Source: Candidatus Aminicenantota bacterium
GTDB taxonomy: Bacteria > Acidobacteriota > Aminicenantia > JAMOAD01
Direction of reading: 5' to 3'
Assembly: GCA_027067555.1 (NCBI GenBank)
Contig: JAMOVU010000103.1
Coordinates: 1 to 34,789, forward strand
Length of the DNA: 34,789 bases
Of the stretch, positions 8,367-15,227 are shown in pieces (the first letter of the stretch is position 1; every line of letters starts with the position of its first letter). Under the pieces are notes generated by a model. The model searched no databases and was not told the origin of the DNA. It saw nothing but the letters and a program-made list of their open reading frames with translations. The translations under genes and the position numbers were made by a program.

Positions 8367-9356
8367 ATGAATATATTGATGACAAACAAAATAGCAACAA
8401 TAATAGTAACCTTTAATAGGATTAACCTTCTTTTAAAGGTTTTGGAAGCGGTTGAAAGGGAGGTTGAATCAAAAGGGATTTTGATTATTGTTGACAATAA
8501 TTCCTCTGATGGGACAGAGGAGGAATTGGTGAGAGTAGGGTATGTTTTTGATGAGTTTTCCCCTTATGAAGAGGATACAGGAAAAATTTCAATAAACATT
8601 AAAGAGAATTTGAAAATTATATATCTTAAGTTAGATAAAAACATTGGAGGCTCCGGCGGTTTTTATTATGGAGTTAAATTAGCTCTTAAAGAGGAGTGGG
8701 GCTGGCTCTGGTTTCTTGATGATGATGCAAAGCCTCAACCCGGATGTTTAAAAGAGCTTTTAAAGTATGCAAAAAAATCTGATGTGCTTGTGCCTTTGAG
8801 AATTTCAAACCCTATTGATGTGAGGGAGTTTCCGGCAATAAGGTTTAATATGAGAAATCCCTTTTTGAAAGAGGTAAGGGATGTGGGCTTTTATAAAAAT
8901 TATGAAAAGATAGAGGATTTACCAGAAACAATAGAGGTTGAGGATTTTTCATTTGAAGGACCTTTAATTAAAAGAAGGGTGATTGAAGAGATGGGACCTC
9001 CGAAAAAAGATATTTTTATATCCGGTGATGATACTGATTATGCTCTGAGAATATTAAGAAAATACGGAAAAAAACATCTTTTGATAACCCGTGCAATAAT
9101 TGAAAGAATAAGTCCTTCGAAAAAAAGTGAAATAATTCCTCTGTGGAAAGAATACTACCTGAAAAGAAACTATTATTATACACATTATACCTACGGGGAG
9201 AATGTTTTTGTTAAAATAAAGCCTTTTTTCCTATTTCTGTTTTCAATAATAAAGAATACTTTAAAAATGAGAATGAGTGTTGAAAAATTTAAAGTCAATC
9301 TTTATGCTTTTTGGGATTCAATTAAAAAAAAGATGCCAATAAGATATAAGCCGTAG
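8367..9356 (+). CDS. GlfT2-like family 2 glycosyltransferase (second copy)
   Basis: 329 aa GT-A glycosyltransferase of the same group as the 1108 gene. Shared landmarks: KIATIIVTFNRI, GILIIVDNNSSDGTEE, KNIGGSGGFYYG, the metal-binding WFLDDDAKP, FSFEGPLIKRRV, and FISGDDTDYALR near the C-terminal third. The C-terminus (VEKFKVNLYAFWDSIKKK.. to RYKP) is of special interest because a diverged copy of exactly this tail lies at 10849-10938. Start: ATG 8367 or ATG 8379 (MTNKIATII); no SD is visible at either. It would act on the cytoplasmic side on a lipid-linked acceptor. The donor sugar is unknown; galactofuranose and rhamnose are the usual candidates for the group. Confidence 0.85.
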   Translation: MNILMTNKIATIIVTFNRINLLLKVLEAVEREVESKGILIIVDNNSSDGTEEELVRVGYVFDEFSPYEEDTGKISINIKENLKIIYLKLDKNIGGSGGFYYGVKLALKEEWGWLWFLDDDAKPQPGCLKELLKYAKKSDVLVPLRISNPIDVREFPAIRFNMRNPFLKEVRDVGFYKNYEKIEDLPETIEVEDFSFEGPLIKRRVIEEMGPPKKDIFISGDDTDYALRILRKYGKKHLLITRAIIERISPSKKSEIIPLWKEYYLKRNYYYTHYTYGENVFVKIKPFFLFLFSIIKNTLKMRMSVEKFKVNLYAFWDSIKKKMPIRYKP

Positions 9357-9452
9357 TTACTTTTTTCTTTTGTTAGGAATAGAGGAACAAGATTAGATTA
9401 AAGGTTGAAAGAAGTTGAAAATTTAGAGAGTTTTTGGGAGATAATAGATGAA

Positions 9453-9481
9453 TTTACAAAAGTAAAAAGTAATTTTATAAT
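9453..9481 (+). promoter_or_regulatory. Sigma70-like promoter predicted to give a leaderless mRNA
   Basis: TTTACA (9453-9458), 17 bp spacer, TATAAT (9476-9481). The ATG of the next gene starts at 9487, where the transcription start itself would be expected (about 6-7 bp after the -10 box). There is no Shine-Dalgarno sequence between. Confidence 0.6.
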
Positions 9482-9486
9482 AAAAA

Positions 9487-10836
9487 ATGCAAGAAAAATC
9501 TGAAAATAAAACAATTTATAAGTTAATTTATTATCTTCTTATTGGTAGCGCTTTTTCGAGTTTAATTATTTATATGATTTACTTAAACAATTATTTTTTT
9601 AGTGATGATTTTGTCCTGATAAGTGATTCCATTAATAAAGCCACGATTTTTAAGCCCATTTCCTCCCATTTGAGACCAGTTGTGAGAGTCCATTTTATGA
9701 TTATTAATGAATTTTTTTTAAATTCTTCTTTTATTGCTCATCTTTTTTCCTTAATGCTGCATGTTTTTGCATCCCTTTCTTTATGGCTTTTTTTAAGAAA
9801 TAAATTTTCAAGTAAAGTAGCTATAATTTCCTCTCTTTTGTTTCTTTCATCTTTTAGACATAATGAAGCTGTTTTTTGGGTATCTGCTATAGGAGTTATT
9901 TATTGTTTTTTGTTTGTATTTTTATCTCTATATTTTTATGAAAAAGAAAAAAATTTAATGGCTGTTATGTTTTTGTTGTTGTCAATGTTTTCTTATGAAT
10001 TGTGGTTATTATTGCCTTTTGCTTTTCTGCTATTAAAGAAAAACAAAAAAATAATTTACTTATCTTTTATTTTTTCTGTTTCTTATATTTTTTTAATTTT
10101 CAAAAACCATTATATTAATACTTACGGAGGATTTTCATTTCGGAAGTTTCCTAATAAATTTTCTTATTTCATAACAGCAACTTTTTCTCCATTTTCCTTA
10201 TCGTCAGAGAACTTTTTATCATATATAATTCTTTTAATATTTGTTGGAATAGCAATATTTTTTATTCTAAAGAAGAAAAATAATTCTATTTTGATTCTTT
10301 CTATTTATTTTATACCTGCTTTGATATATTCCTTTTCTGAATATTTGCCTTCAAGATTTTTTTATTTTCCAACTGTCTTAGTTTATATTATGATTAGCAT
10401 TTTTTTTGTAATTAAAAAGAAATATTTTAAGATAGTGTCATCTCTTATATTACTATATTTTATAATTTTGAATCCTATTATATTATATGTGGATGGTAAG
10501 GATTATAAAAATTTTTCACACTTATATAAGAAAATAATTGTTTCAGGTGAAAAGAATCTAAGAAATTTAAAACCAAACGAGAAAATATCATTAATAGTTG
10601 CAATACCTCCAAATCTACTTTTTAATTTTTTAAAAATAATCAAAGGTACTCCTAAGGTGTTCTTTTATAGAGGGAAATTTTCTGTTGGGGGATTAATATA
10701 TGTAAAGGATTATGTTACTTTTATCCTGAACAAATTTTCGAAAAGACATAAGAAAATAGAATGTAATGGTTCCATGAAAGTTATGCAAATTGGTCATTAT
10801 TATCCAGTGTATAGATATTGTTTTAGAGTTTTGTAA
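9487..10836 (+). CDS. Polytopic membrane protein, GT-C glycosyltransferase-like
   Basis: 449 aa with about 10-11 hydrophobic segments. The first large loop contains N-Y-F-F-S-D-D-F-V-L-I followed by HLRPVVRVHFMI, FIAHLFSLMLHVFASL and a FRHNEAVFWVSAIG segment. This order matches the first-loop DD motif, 'yRPl', 'H..n...H' and 'H.E...W..g' landmarks seen in the two TMTC-like proteins at 11705 and 22979. It lacks their C-terminal TPR region; the last ~100 residues form a soluble domain (KNLRNLKPNEKISLIVAIP and onward). GT-C enzymes transfer sugars from polyprenyl-phosphate donors outside the cytoplasmic membrane, and that role is inferred only from these motifs. No SD; predicted leaderless. It sits between a glycosyltransferase gene and a remnant of a second such gene, so it may be an insertion into, or survivor of, a rearranged locus. 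Confidence 0.65.
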   Translation: MQEKSENKTIYKLIYYLLIGSAFSSLIIYMIYLNNYFFSDDFVLISDSINKATIFKPISSHLRPVVRVHFMIINEFFLNSSFIAHLFSLMLHVFASLSLWLFLRNKFSSKVAIISSLLFLSSFRHNEAVFWVSAIGVIYCFLFVFLSLYFYEKEKNLMAVMFLLLSMFSYELWLLLPFAFLLLKKNKKIIYLSFIFSVSYIFLIFKNHYINTYGGFSFRKFPNKFSYFITATFSPFSLSSENFLSYIILLIFVGIAIFFILKKKNNSILILSIYFIPALIYSFSEYLPSRFFYFPTVLVYIMISIFFVIKKKYFKIVSSLILLYFIILNPIILYVDGKDYKNFSHLYKKIIVSGEKNLRNLKPNEKISLIVAIPPNLLFNFLKIIKGTPKVFFYRGKFSVGGLIYVKDYVTFILNKFSKRHKKIECNGSMKVMQIGHYYPVYRYCFRVL

Positions 10837-10848
10837 GATTATTGGGAT

Positions 10849-10938
10849 ATGAAAATAGCTATTGAAAAATTTAAAGTGAATTTTTATGCCTTTTGGGATT
10901 CTTTTAAAAGGAAAATGCCTTTACGGTATAAGCCGTAG
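10849..10938 (+). pseudogene. Remnant: 3' tail of a GlfT2-like glycosyltransferase
   Basis: Thirty codons ending TAG read MKIAIEKFKVNFYAFWDS.., ending RYKP. Aligned with the end of the 8367-9356 protein, 20 of the last 25 residues are identical, and the downstream T-rich bases are also similar. No glycosyltransferase body precedes it: 12 bp upstream lies the stop of the membrane protein gene. It is best read as the last piece of a second, tandem glycosyltransferase gene lost by deletion or replaced by the 9487 gene. It is in frame with that gene's TAA, which could be coincidence. Confidence 0.8.
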
Positions 10939-10994
10939 GATCTATTTTCTTTGGAAAGTCATAAAATAAAAATATATTAAGGGATTTAATAAGC

Positions 10995-11032
10995 AAAAAA
11001 ATGGTGGAAGATTTAACTTCCCCCATTTTTTA
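10995..11032. terminator. Strong hairpin, probable bidirectional Rho-independent terminator
   Basis: AAAAAATGG (10996-11004) pairs with CCATTTTTT (11023-11031); inside this, after one T/C mismatch, GGAAG (11006-11010) pairs with CTTCC (11017-11021) around a 6 nt ATTTAA loop. The A-run on one side and T-run on the other give a U-tract in either direction. It would end plus-strand transcripts from the 9487 gene and minus-strand transcripts of the former Ig-like gene, whose decayed 3' end lies 11 bp away. Confidence 0.7.
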
Positions 11033-11042
11033 GATTTGAAAA

Positions 11043-11317
11043 TTATTTGGAGACTGTGTCGGAAGTTTCTATATTCTTTGAAGAATCATAAGGTATTGAA
11101 GCATGGGTTACATTTGTTACGGTAATTGCAAATGTTCATGACCATGCCTTTACTCTTGGAGAGGTAAAAGTTACCTTTCCATCACTTCCTGTTATGCTTA
11201 CAGCTCCTTACCATGTGTTACATAAACTGTTGCGTTGGAAACAGGATTACCATCCGAATCCATAATAGTAATCTCAGCATTTCCATAAAGATTTCTTCCT
11301 CTGCTTGTTGTCTACAT
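11043..11317 (-). pseudogene. Decayed Ig-like module of a secreted/surface protein
   Basis: On the minus strand one frame reads RGRNLYGNAEITIMDSDG then NPVSNATVYVTHG (about 11302 to 11203) and stops. After a frameshift the reading continues as GAVSITGSDGKVTFTSPR, then, after an in-frame TGA, TFAITVTNVTHASIPYD and ending TVSK with TAA at 11045-11043. The pattern 'D.dGnPVsnAtV..t', 'tgsdGkvtFtsp', 'tftvtnVTHasipYDss.N' is that of Ig-like (Big/CARDB-like) repeats at the C-terminus of extracellular proteases and adhesins. One frameshift and one internal stop, plus no upstream body (the plus-strand regulator remnant begins by 11335), show this is a fragment. The C-terminal stop appears original, just before the hairpin at 10995-11032. 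Confidence 0.75.
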
Positions 11318-11334
11318 AATATTATAGGTGAAAG

Positions 11335-11588
11335 GGGATTTTTGGAAAGGATGTTTCCTCTGGGGAGCTAAAGAAGGGGATTAAAAAAATTTATGAAGGG
11401 GATTTATGGGTAAGCCGAAAGATTATCAGCAAAGCTTTAGAACATAAGGTTTAAAGAATAAAGAAATCGGAGAAAAACTATTTATTTCAGAACAAACAGT
11501 TAAAACCCATGTAAATAATATTTTCAAGAAGTTGGGGGTTAGGAACAGGGCGCAGTTAATCGTAAGGGTGCTAAAAAAGAGTAAATAA
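11335..11588 (+). pseudogene. Remnant of a LuxR/NarL-type response regulator
   Basis: One frame reads KGIFGKDVSSGELKKGI then KKIYEGDLWVSRKIISKAL (11332-11440). This matches the end of a receiver domain ('GakGfllKdvs.eeL..AI..v..GelWlsr') and the linker. The frame stops at TAA 11452, and the next frame gives GLKNKEIGEKLFISEQTV then KTHVNNIFKKLGVRNRAQL, ending KKSK with TAA at 11586-11588. This is the helix-turn-helix core of the LuxR family. The start of the HTH ('LTeREreVL.lva') has been deleted at the junction around 11441-11448, and no receiver domain body lies upstream. The DNA-binding helix is intact in sequence, but no start codon or SD is in position, so I call it non-functional. Confidence 0.8.
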
Positions 11589-11603
11589 AGCATATTTATT
11601 GCG

Positions 11604-11617
11604 GTAAAGTACTTTAC
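11604..11617. repeat. Perfect 14 bp palindrome
   Basis: GTAAAGTACTTTAC is a perfect inverted repeat without a loop, 15 bp after the response-regulator remnant and about 90 bp from the convergent stop of the 11705 gene. It could have been an operator or be chance in AT-rich DNA. Apart from this and a T-rich stretch, 11589-11704 shows nothing recognisable. Confidence 0.3.
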
Positions 11618-11704
11618 TATTAATTAAGCTTTTTTGTTTTTTATAATGATTTTTTGTGATATAAAAAAGAATGAAAATATCAGAAAATAAAGACAAAATT
11701 CTTT

Positions 11705-13321
11705 TTATAATTCTTTCCTGATTTTTCTCTCAATTTTATTAGCACTTTCCCATTTTAACTGAGATATTTTAATTTCCCAAAGAATTGCATCCAAATCATA
11801 AAGATCTCCGAATTTATTTTGATAATCATAAATAAGTGATTCAGCTTTATCATAGTTTCCAACTCTTCTTAAAATATCAACAAGGTGGATTAGAACCCAG
11901 CTCTTTTCAATTCTGTTGCCGATTTTCTTATTGGCATTTTTGAGATGTAGTAATGCTTTGTCATACATTGCTGCCTTTTTAAAAATATCTGACTTACAAA
12001 AGTTGTAAAGTATAGAGTTTAACCTTTCAAGTTTTTTTTCATTTACCTTTTCCAGGTTTTCAATTGCTTTGAAATATCTTCCCTGTTTTATGTATAACCT
12101 TGCTAATCCTATCCTTTGATAATTGGATTCTGGAACTCTTTTTACCATATATTTCAAGTATCTTTCTTGGGAGAGAAAAAGGGAGTTATTCCAGATAATT
12201 TGTATCCCAAAGAGAATGAGAATTATTCCCAAAACTATATTTTTGAATTTTAATTTAATTTTTTCAAAGTAAATGGCTCCCAAGATTGCAATTGGAGGTA
12301 TTGATGCGGAAAGATACCTCGTTACGGCAGGGAAAAAGTATCTTAAAACCATTACTGAGAAAAAGCCTGTAAAAATTAAAAGAAATAAAAGGGAAAAAAG
12401 TTTAATATTTTCCTTTTTTATAAAGAATTTATATAATAAAAAGAGATAAAAAAAGATAAAAAGAATTCCTATTATAAAGTTAATTTTCAGAGAGCTTAAG
12501 TTTGATGTTTCAATAAGTTTTTCGAAATAGAGAGGGAAGAGCATATTTTTATTGTAAAATCCAAAAGAGGCAATGATTTTGTAAAGACTTAAGGTAATGG
12601 GTTTGATTTTGTAAAAAATTAGAGTGTGTTTAATTATTGAACTTCGTATTAGATAATAAACAACAAAGGCGGGAGCCAATGATAGATAGAAACAAATTTT
12701 TTTTGATTTTATTAAAAGAATATCAAGGATTATAAGTATTGGAATAAACAAAACGAAAGTTTCTTTGGTGAAGAGTCCTAAAATAAAGAATAGATGTGCA
12801 GGTAATAGATATTTACTTTTTCTTTCTCCTAAGTATTTTCCTGAAAAGTATAAAAAAGCAAAACCCCACATTAAATACATTGTTTCATTCCTTCCCACTA
12901 TCCAGGCGATATTTTCCGAATGAAGAGGATGGAATGCCATTAGAATTGTTGAAATTGCGGATGTATTATAATCAAGATTTAGTATATCTTTTACAAATAT
13001 AAAAAAGAAAAAAGAGAAAAAGAAAAGCAAAAGTATATTTGTTATTCTGAATCCTTCGTAATTGGTACCATATATTTTAAAATCAAGGTAAAAGGATAAA
13101 AGCACAAGTGGTCTATAATAATCATAGTCTCTTACCTCTCCTAAATAGGTCCAGTATCCTGTTTTAAAAAAGTTTAAAATATTTGTTTTCTGTTTTATTC
13201 TGACATCATTTTTTATAAAAATTTCATCATCCATTATAAAATCAGCTTTAAGGCCATTGAAGTATAAAGCAAAAAGAGAAACAAGAAGTAAAAACAAAAA
13301 AATGAGCTCTTTTCTTTTCAT
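11705..13321 (-). CDS. TMTC-like membrane protein with C-terminal TPRs
   Basis: 538 aa. The N-terminus is a hydrophobic helix, then a first extracytoplasmic loop with A-D-F-I-M-D-D-E-I-F-I, DYYRPLVLLSFYLDF, FRITNILL and the conserved FHPLHSENIAWIVGRNETM segment. About ten TM helices run to residue ~380. The final ~150 residues carry degenerate TPR helices (YQRIGLARLYIKQGRYFKAI, YDKALLHLKNA, RRVGNYDKAESLI). This architecture is that of bacterial relatives of eukaryotic TMTC O-mannosyltransferases (GT-C fold), where the DD pair in loop 1 is catalytic; glycosyl transfer to protein or glycan on the outer side is inferred. ATG 13321 has no SD (tagacaattATG). It is a clear paralogue of the 22979 gene and shares the loop-1 pattern with the 9487 gene. 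Confidence 0.75.
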   Translation of the reverse strand: MKRKELIFLFLLLVSLFALYFNGLKADFIMDDEIFIKNDVRIKQKTNILNFFKTGYWTYLGEVRDYDYYRPLVLLSFYLDFKIYGTNYEGFRITNILLLFFFSFFFFIFVKDILNLDYNTSAISTILMAFHPLHSENIAWIVGRNETMYLMWGFAFLYFSGKYLGERKSKYLLPAHLFFILGLFTKETFVLFIPILIILDILLIKSKKICFYLSLAPAFVVYYLIRSSIIKHTLIFYKIKPITLSLYKIIASFGFYNKNMLFPLYFEKLIETSNLSSLKINFIIGILFIFFYLFLLYKFFIKKENIKLFSLLFLLIFTGFFSVMVLRYFFPAVTRYLSASIPPIAILGAIYFEKIKLKFKNIVLGIILILFGIQIIWNNSLFLSQERYLKYMVKRVPESNYQRIGLARLYIKQGRYFKAIENLEKVNEKKLERLNSILYNFCKSDIFKKAAMYDKALLHLKNANKKIGNRIEKSWVLIHLVDILRRVGNYDKAESLIYDYQNKFGDLYDLDAILWEIKISQLKWESANKIERKIRKEL

Positions 13322-13353
13322 AATTGTCTATATTTTAACATACTAAGTTTTTA

Positions 13354-13381
13354 TTGAAAATTATAAAAATAATCCTATATT
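13354..13381 (+). promoter_or_regulatory. Sigma70-like promoter, predicted leaderless start
   Basis: TTGAAA (13354-13359), 16 bp spacer, TATATT (13376-13381). The ATG follows at 13388, at the expected transcription start, and no SD is present. Confidence 0.5.
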
Positions 13382-13387
13382 TACTAT

Positions 13388-15082
13388 ATGAAAAATAAAA
13401 AAGTTTTATTTTTAATAATGTTAGTTTTTATACTTTTTATTCAAACTAATTGCAAAAACGAAAATATAAAAGCCGAAGAAAAGGAAAACAGTTTAAGTGA
13501 AGGGGAAAAAATTGTTTATGGTTATGTTTTTACAGCAAATGATTTTAGGCCATTAGAACAAGTTAAAGTGGAAGAAACTCAAACTAATGGGAGTATAACC
13601 ACTAATGAGCAAGGCTTTTATGAACTTTCCCTGGAATCGGTGGATTGTGATAATTTGATAATTGAATTTTCGAAGGAAGGTTTTGAGAGTGAATTAATTA
13701 AAATAAGGGATAATGGAAAAAGCCGCCAGAGAGTTGATATATTTCTTATTCCGGAGCTTAATGGAAATATATATTATGTTTCACCTTCAGGAGATGATAA
13801 TAATAATGGGAGTGAAAGTTTTCCATGGAAAACTCCTGGATATGCTTCAAGGCAGTTGAGACCCGGTGATACACTTATTATTAAAAAAGGAGAATACATT
13901 ATTCAAACTTTTGATTCTGATATTATAAAGCCTTCCAGCGGAAATTCGGGAAACTGGGTTTTAATAAAAGGTGAAGATGGGGTAAAGGTTAAAGGGGAAA
14001 ACAATATAATGACTCTTTTGGATTTATCAAACTCTTCTTTTGTAAAAATAGAGAATTTGGAGTTTACAAATAATAATAAATCCTTTGTAAGAGACGGAGT
14101 GGAGATTTTGGGGAATGTTAGCAAAAATATAATTTTAAAAAAGGTTTATATTCATCATCTTGATGAATTTGGGATAAATGTTAAGGATATCAATTATATG
14201 GTAGTTGAATATTCCGATATTAAATATTGCGGGTTCGGAGCATTTGGGGGACCTCACGGGGATTACGGAGGGATAAGAAATCTAAAAGTCCTGTCTTCCA
14301 CATTTTCTTATTCAGGACATTATTATCAGGGTGGAGATGGCTCATCAAGGCCATATGACAGACCCGATGGCTTTGGAATTGAGCAGTCTCAAGGTCCAAT
14401 TGAAATATATGACTCTATTTTTGAGCACAATTATGGTGATGGAATCGATAGCAAGTCTTCAAATACATATATACATCATTGCATTGTTGCAAACAATTCC
14501 TGTGATGGGGTGAAGTTGTGGAGAGGAAACAGTAAGATTGAAAACACCCTTATTTATGGAACAGGAGATGGTATGGGAGGAGACTCCCCTTGGGCGGGAA
14601 TTGTTATTGATTGTGATAGGGAAGGAGATAGTTTTGAAATTAATGGAGTTACACTTCATGATAATGAAGAGAGAAGAGCTTACCCCATATATGTTCAGTA
14701 TGATAGTAGTGCATCCGTAAAGGTACGAATAATAAACTCGATTTTTTCCGGAGGCTTCGGACATCTTTGGTTCAGAGAAAATGTTAATCTGACTATGGAA
14801 TACAATTTAATATATATTCCTTCAAGAGATGATCAGGTCTATGCCAATGGGAGACTCTATTCACAGGAGGATGTGAAAAACGGAATTTTGGGAGATGGGA
14901 ATATTTTCGGAGATCCTAAATTTGTAAACCCTGCTTGGGGGAATGAAGGTGATTATCATCTAAAATCCGACAGCCCTGCGATTGACAAGGCCCAAAAAAG
15001 CACTTCTCTTTCAGATGATCTTGAACACACCAGAAGACCTATTGGTTCAGGCTCGGATATGGGAGCATACGAAAGCAAATAA
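13388..15082 (+). CDS. Exported beta-helix surface protein with N-terminal carboxypeptidase-regulatory-like domain
   Basis: 564 aa. Residues 1-22 form a signal peptide (MKNKKVLFLIMLVFILFIQT then N-C). Cys22 suggests a lipoprotein, but Asn at -1 is atypical. Residues ~45-115 resemble a CarboxypepD_reg/CNA-B-like beta-sandwich (VYGYVFTANDFRPLEQVKVE, then TNEQGFYELSL). Residues ~128-500 form a right-handed parallel beta-helix: the opening YYVSPSGDDNNNGSESFPW is the common DUF1565-like cap, and repeated 'V.ienleftnN', 'ieiydSifehNygdGId', 'tyIHHCIVANNSCDGVK' coils follow. The C-terminus has the choice-of-anchor-Q pattern SPAIDKAQ ... RRPIGSGSDMGAYES. Such folds bind or cleave polysaccharides (lyases, polygalacturonases), but no specific catalytic set could be assigned. 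The location next to polysaccharide genes and the divergent membrane GT-like gene fit a surface glycan role. Confidence 0.75.
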   Translation: MKNKKVLFLIMLVFILFIQTNCKNENIKAEEKENSLSEGEKIVYGYVFTANDFRPLEQVKVEETQTNGSITTNEQGFYELSLESVDCDNLIIEFSKEGFESELIKIRDNGKSRQRVDIFLIPELNGNIYYVSPSGDDNNNGSESFPWKTPGYASRQLRPGDTLIIKKGEYIIQTFDSDIIKPSSGNSGNWVLIKGEDGVKVKGENNIMTLLDLSNSSFVKIENLEFTNNNKSFVRDGVEILGNVSKNIILKKVYIHHLDEFGINVKDINYMVVEYSDIKYCGFGAFGGPHGDYGGIRNLKVLSSTFSYSGHYYQGGDGSSRPYDRPDGFGIEQSQGPIEIYDSIFEHNYGDGIDSKSSNTYIHHCIVANNSCDGVKLWRGNSKIENTLIYGTGDGMGGDSPWAGIVIDCDREGDSFEINGVTLHDNEERRAYPIYVQYDSSASVKVRIINSIFSGGFGHLWFRENVNLTMEYNLIYIPSRDDQVYANGRLYSQEDVKNGILGDGNIFGDPKFVNPAWGNEGDYHLKSDSPAIDKAQKSTSLSDDLEHTRRPIGSGSDMGAYESK

Positions 15083-15173
15083 TAGTATCCTTAATATAGC
15101 TAAACACGGGAAAAAAAGAAGTTATTTTTATTAATATTTTCCGATTTGTTTTAATGATAAGGTGGTTTTTCGC

Positions 15174-15202
15174 TTGACAATAGAATCATCTTGAATTATT
15201 AT
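15174..15202 (+). promoter_or_regulatory. Sigma70-like promoter of the tdh-kbl operon
   Basis: TTGACA (15174-15179), 17 bp spacer, TATTAT (15197-15202). The predicted start near 15209 leaves a ~20 nt leader that holds an AGAGGTGG Shine-Dalgarno (15217-15224) before ATG 15228. No attenuator or operator symmetry seen. Confidence 0.7.
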
Positions 15203-15227
15203 TTTTACTAAATAAGAGAGGTGGTCA

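Noticed and set aside
8324-8497. 58-residue hydrophobic N-terminal extension of the minus-strand glycerophosphotransferase
   Set aside because: It would overlap the coding start of the divergent glycosyltransferase by 131 bp, and the paralogue at 4518 lacks it. The ATG at 8323 gives the normal length.
9357-9486. A stop-free stretch of ~32 codons (KEVENLESFWEIIDEFTKVK, 9401 on) between the glycosyltransferase and the membrane protein gene
   Set aside because: No start codon with SD, no recognisable family, and it runs through the predicted promoter at 9453-9481. It could be a further gene remnant but the evidence is too thin.
10834-10938. Stop-codon read-through joining the 9487 protein to the glycosyltransferase tail, which is in the same frame
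   Set aside because: The tail clearly belongs to another family (last 25 residues of the 8367 protein); no SECIS-like or pyrrolysine context was seen. Frame agreement has a one in three chance.
15107-15147. Possible terminator after the beta-helix gene (CGGGAAAA ... TTTTCCG)
   Set aside because: The stem needs a bulge and has a loop of over 20 nt, so it is not convincing.
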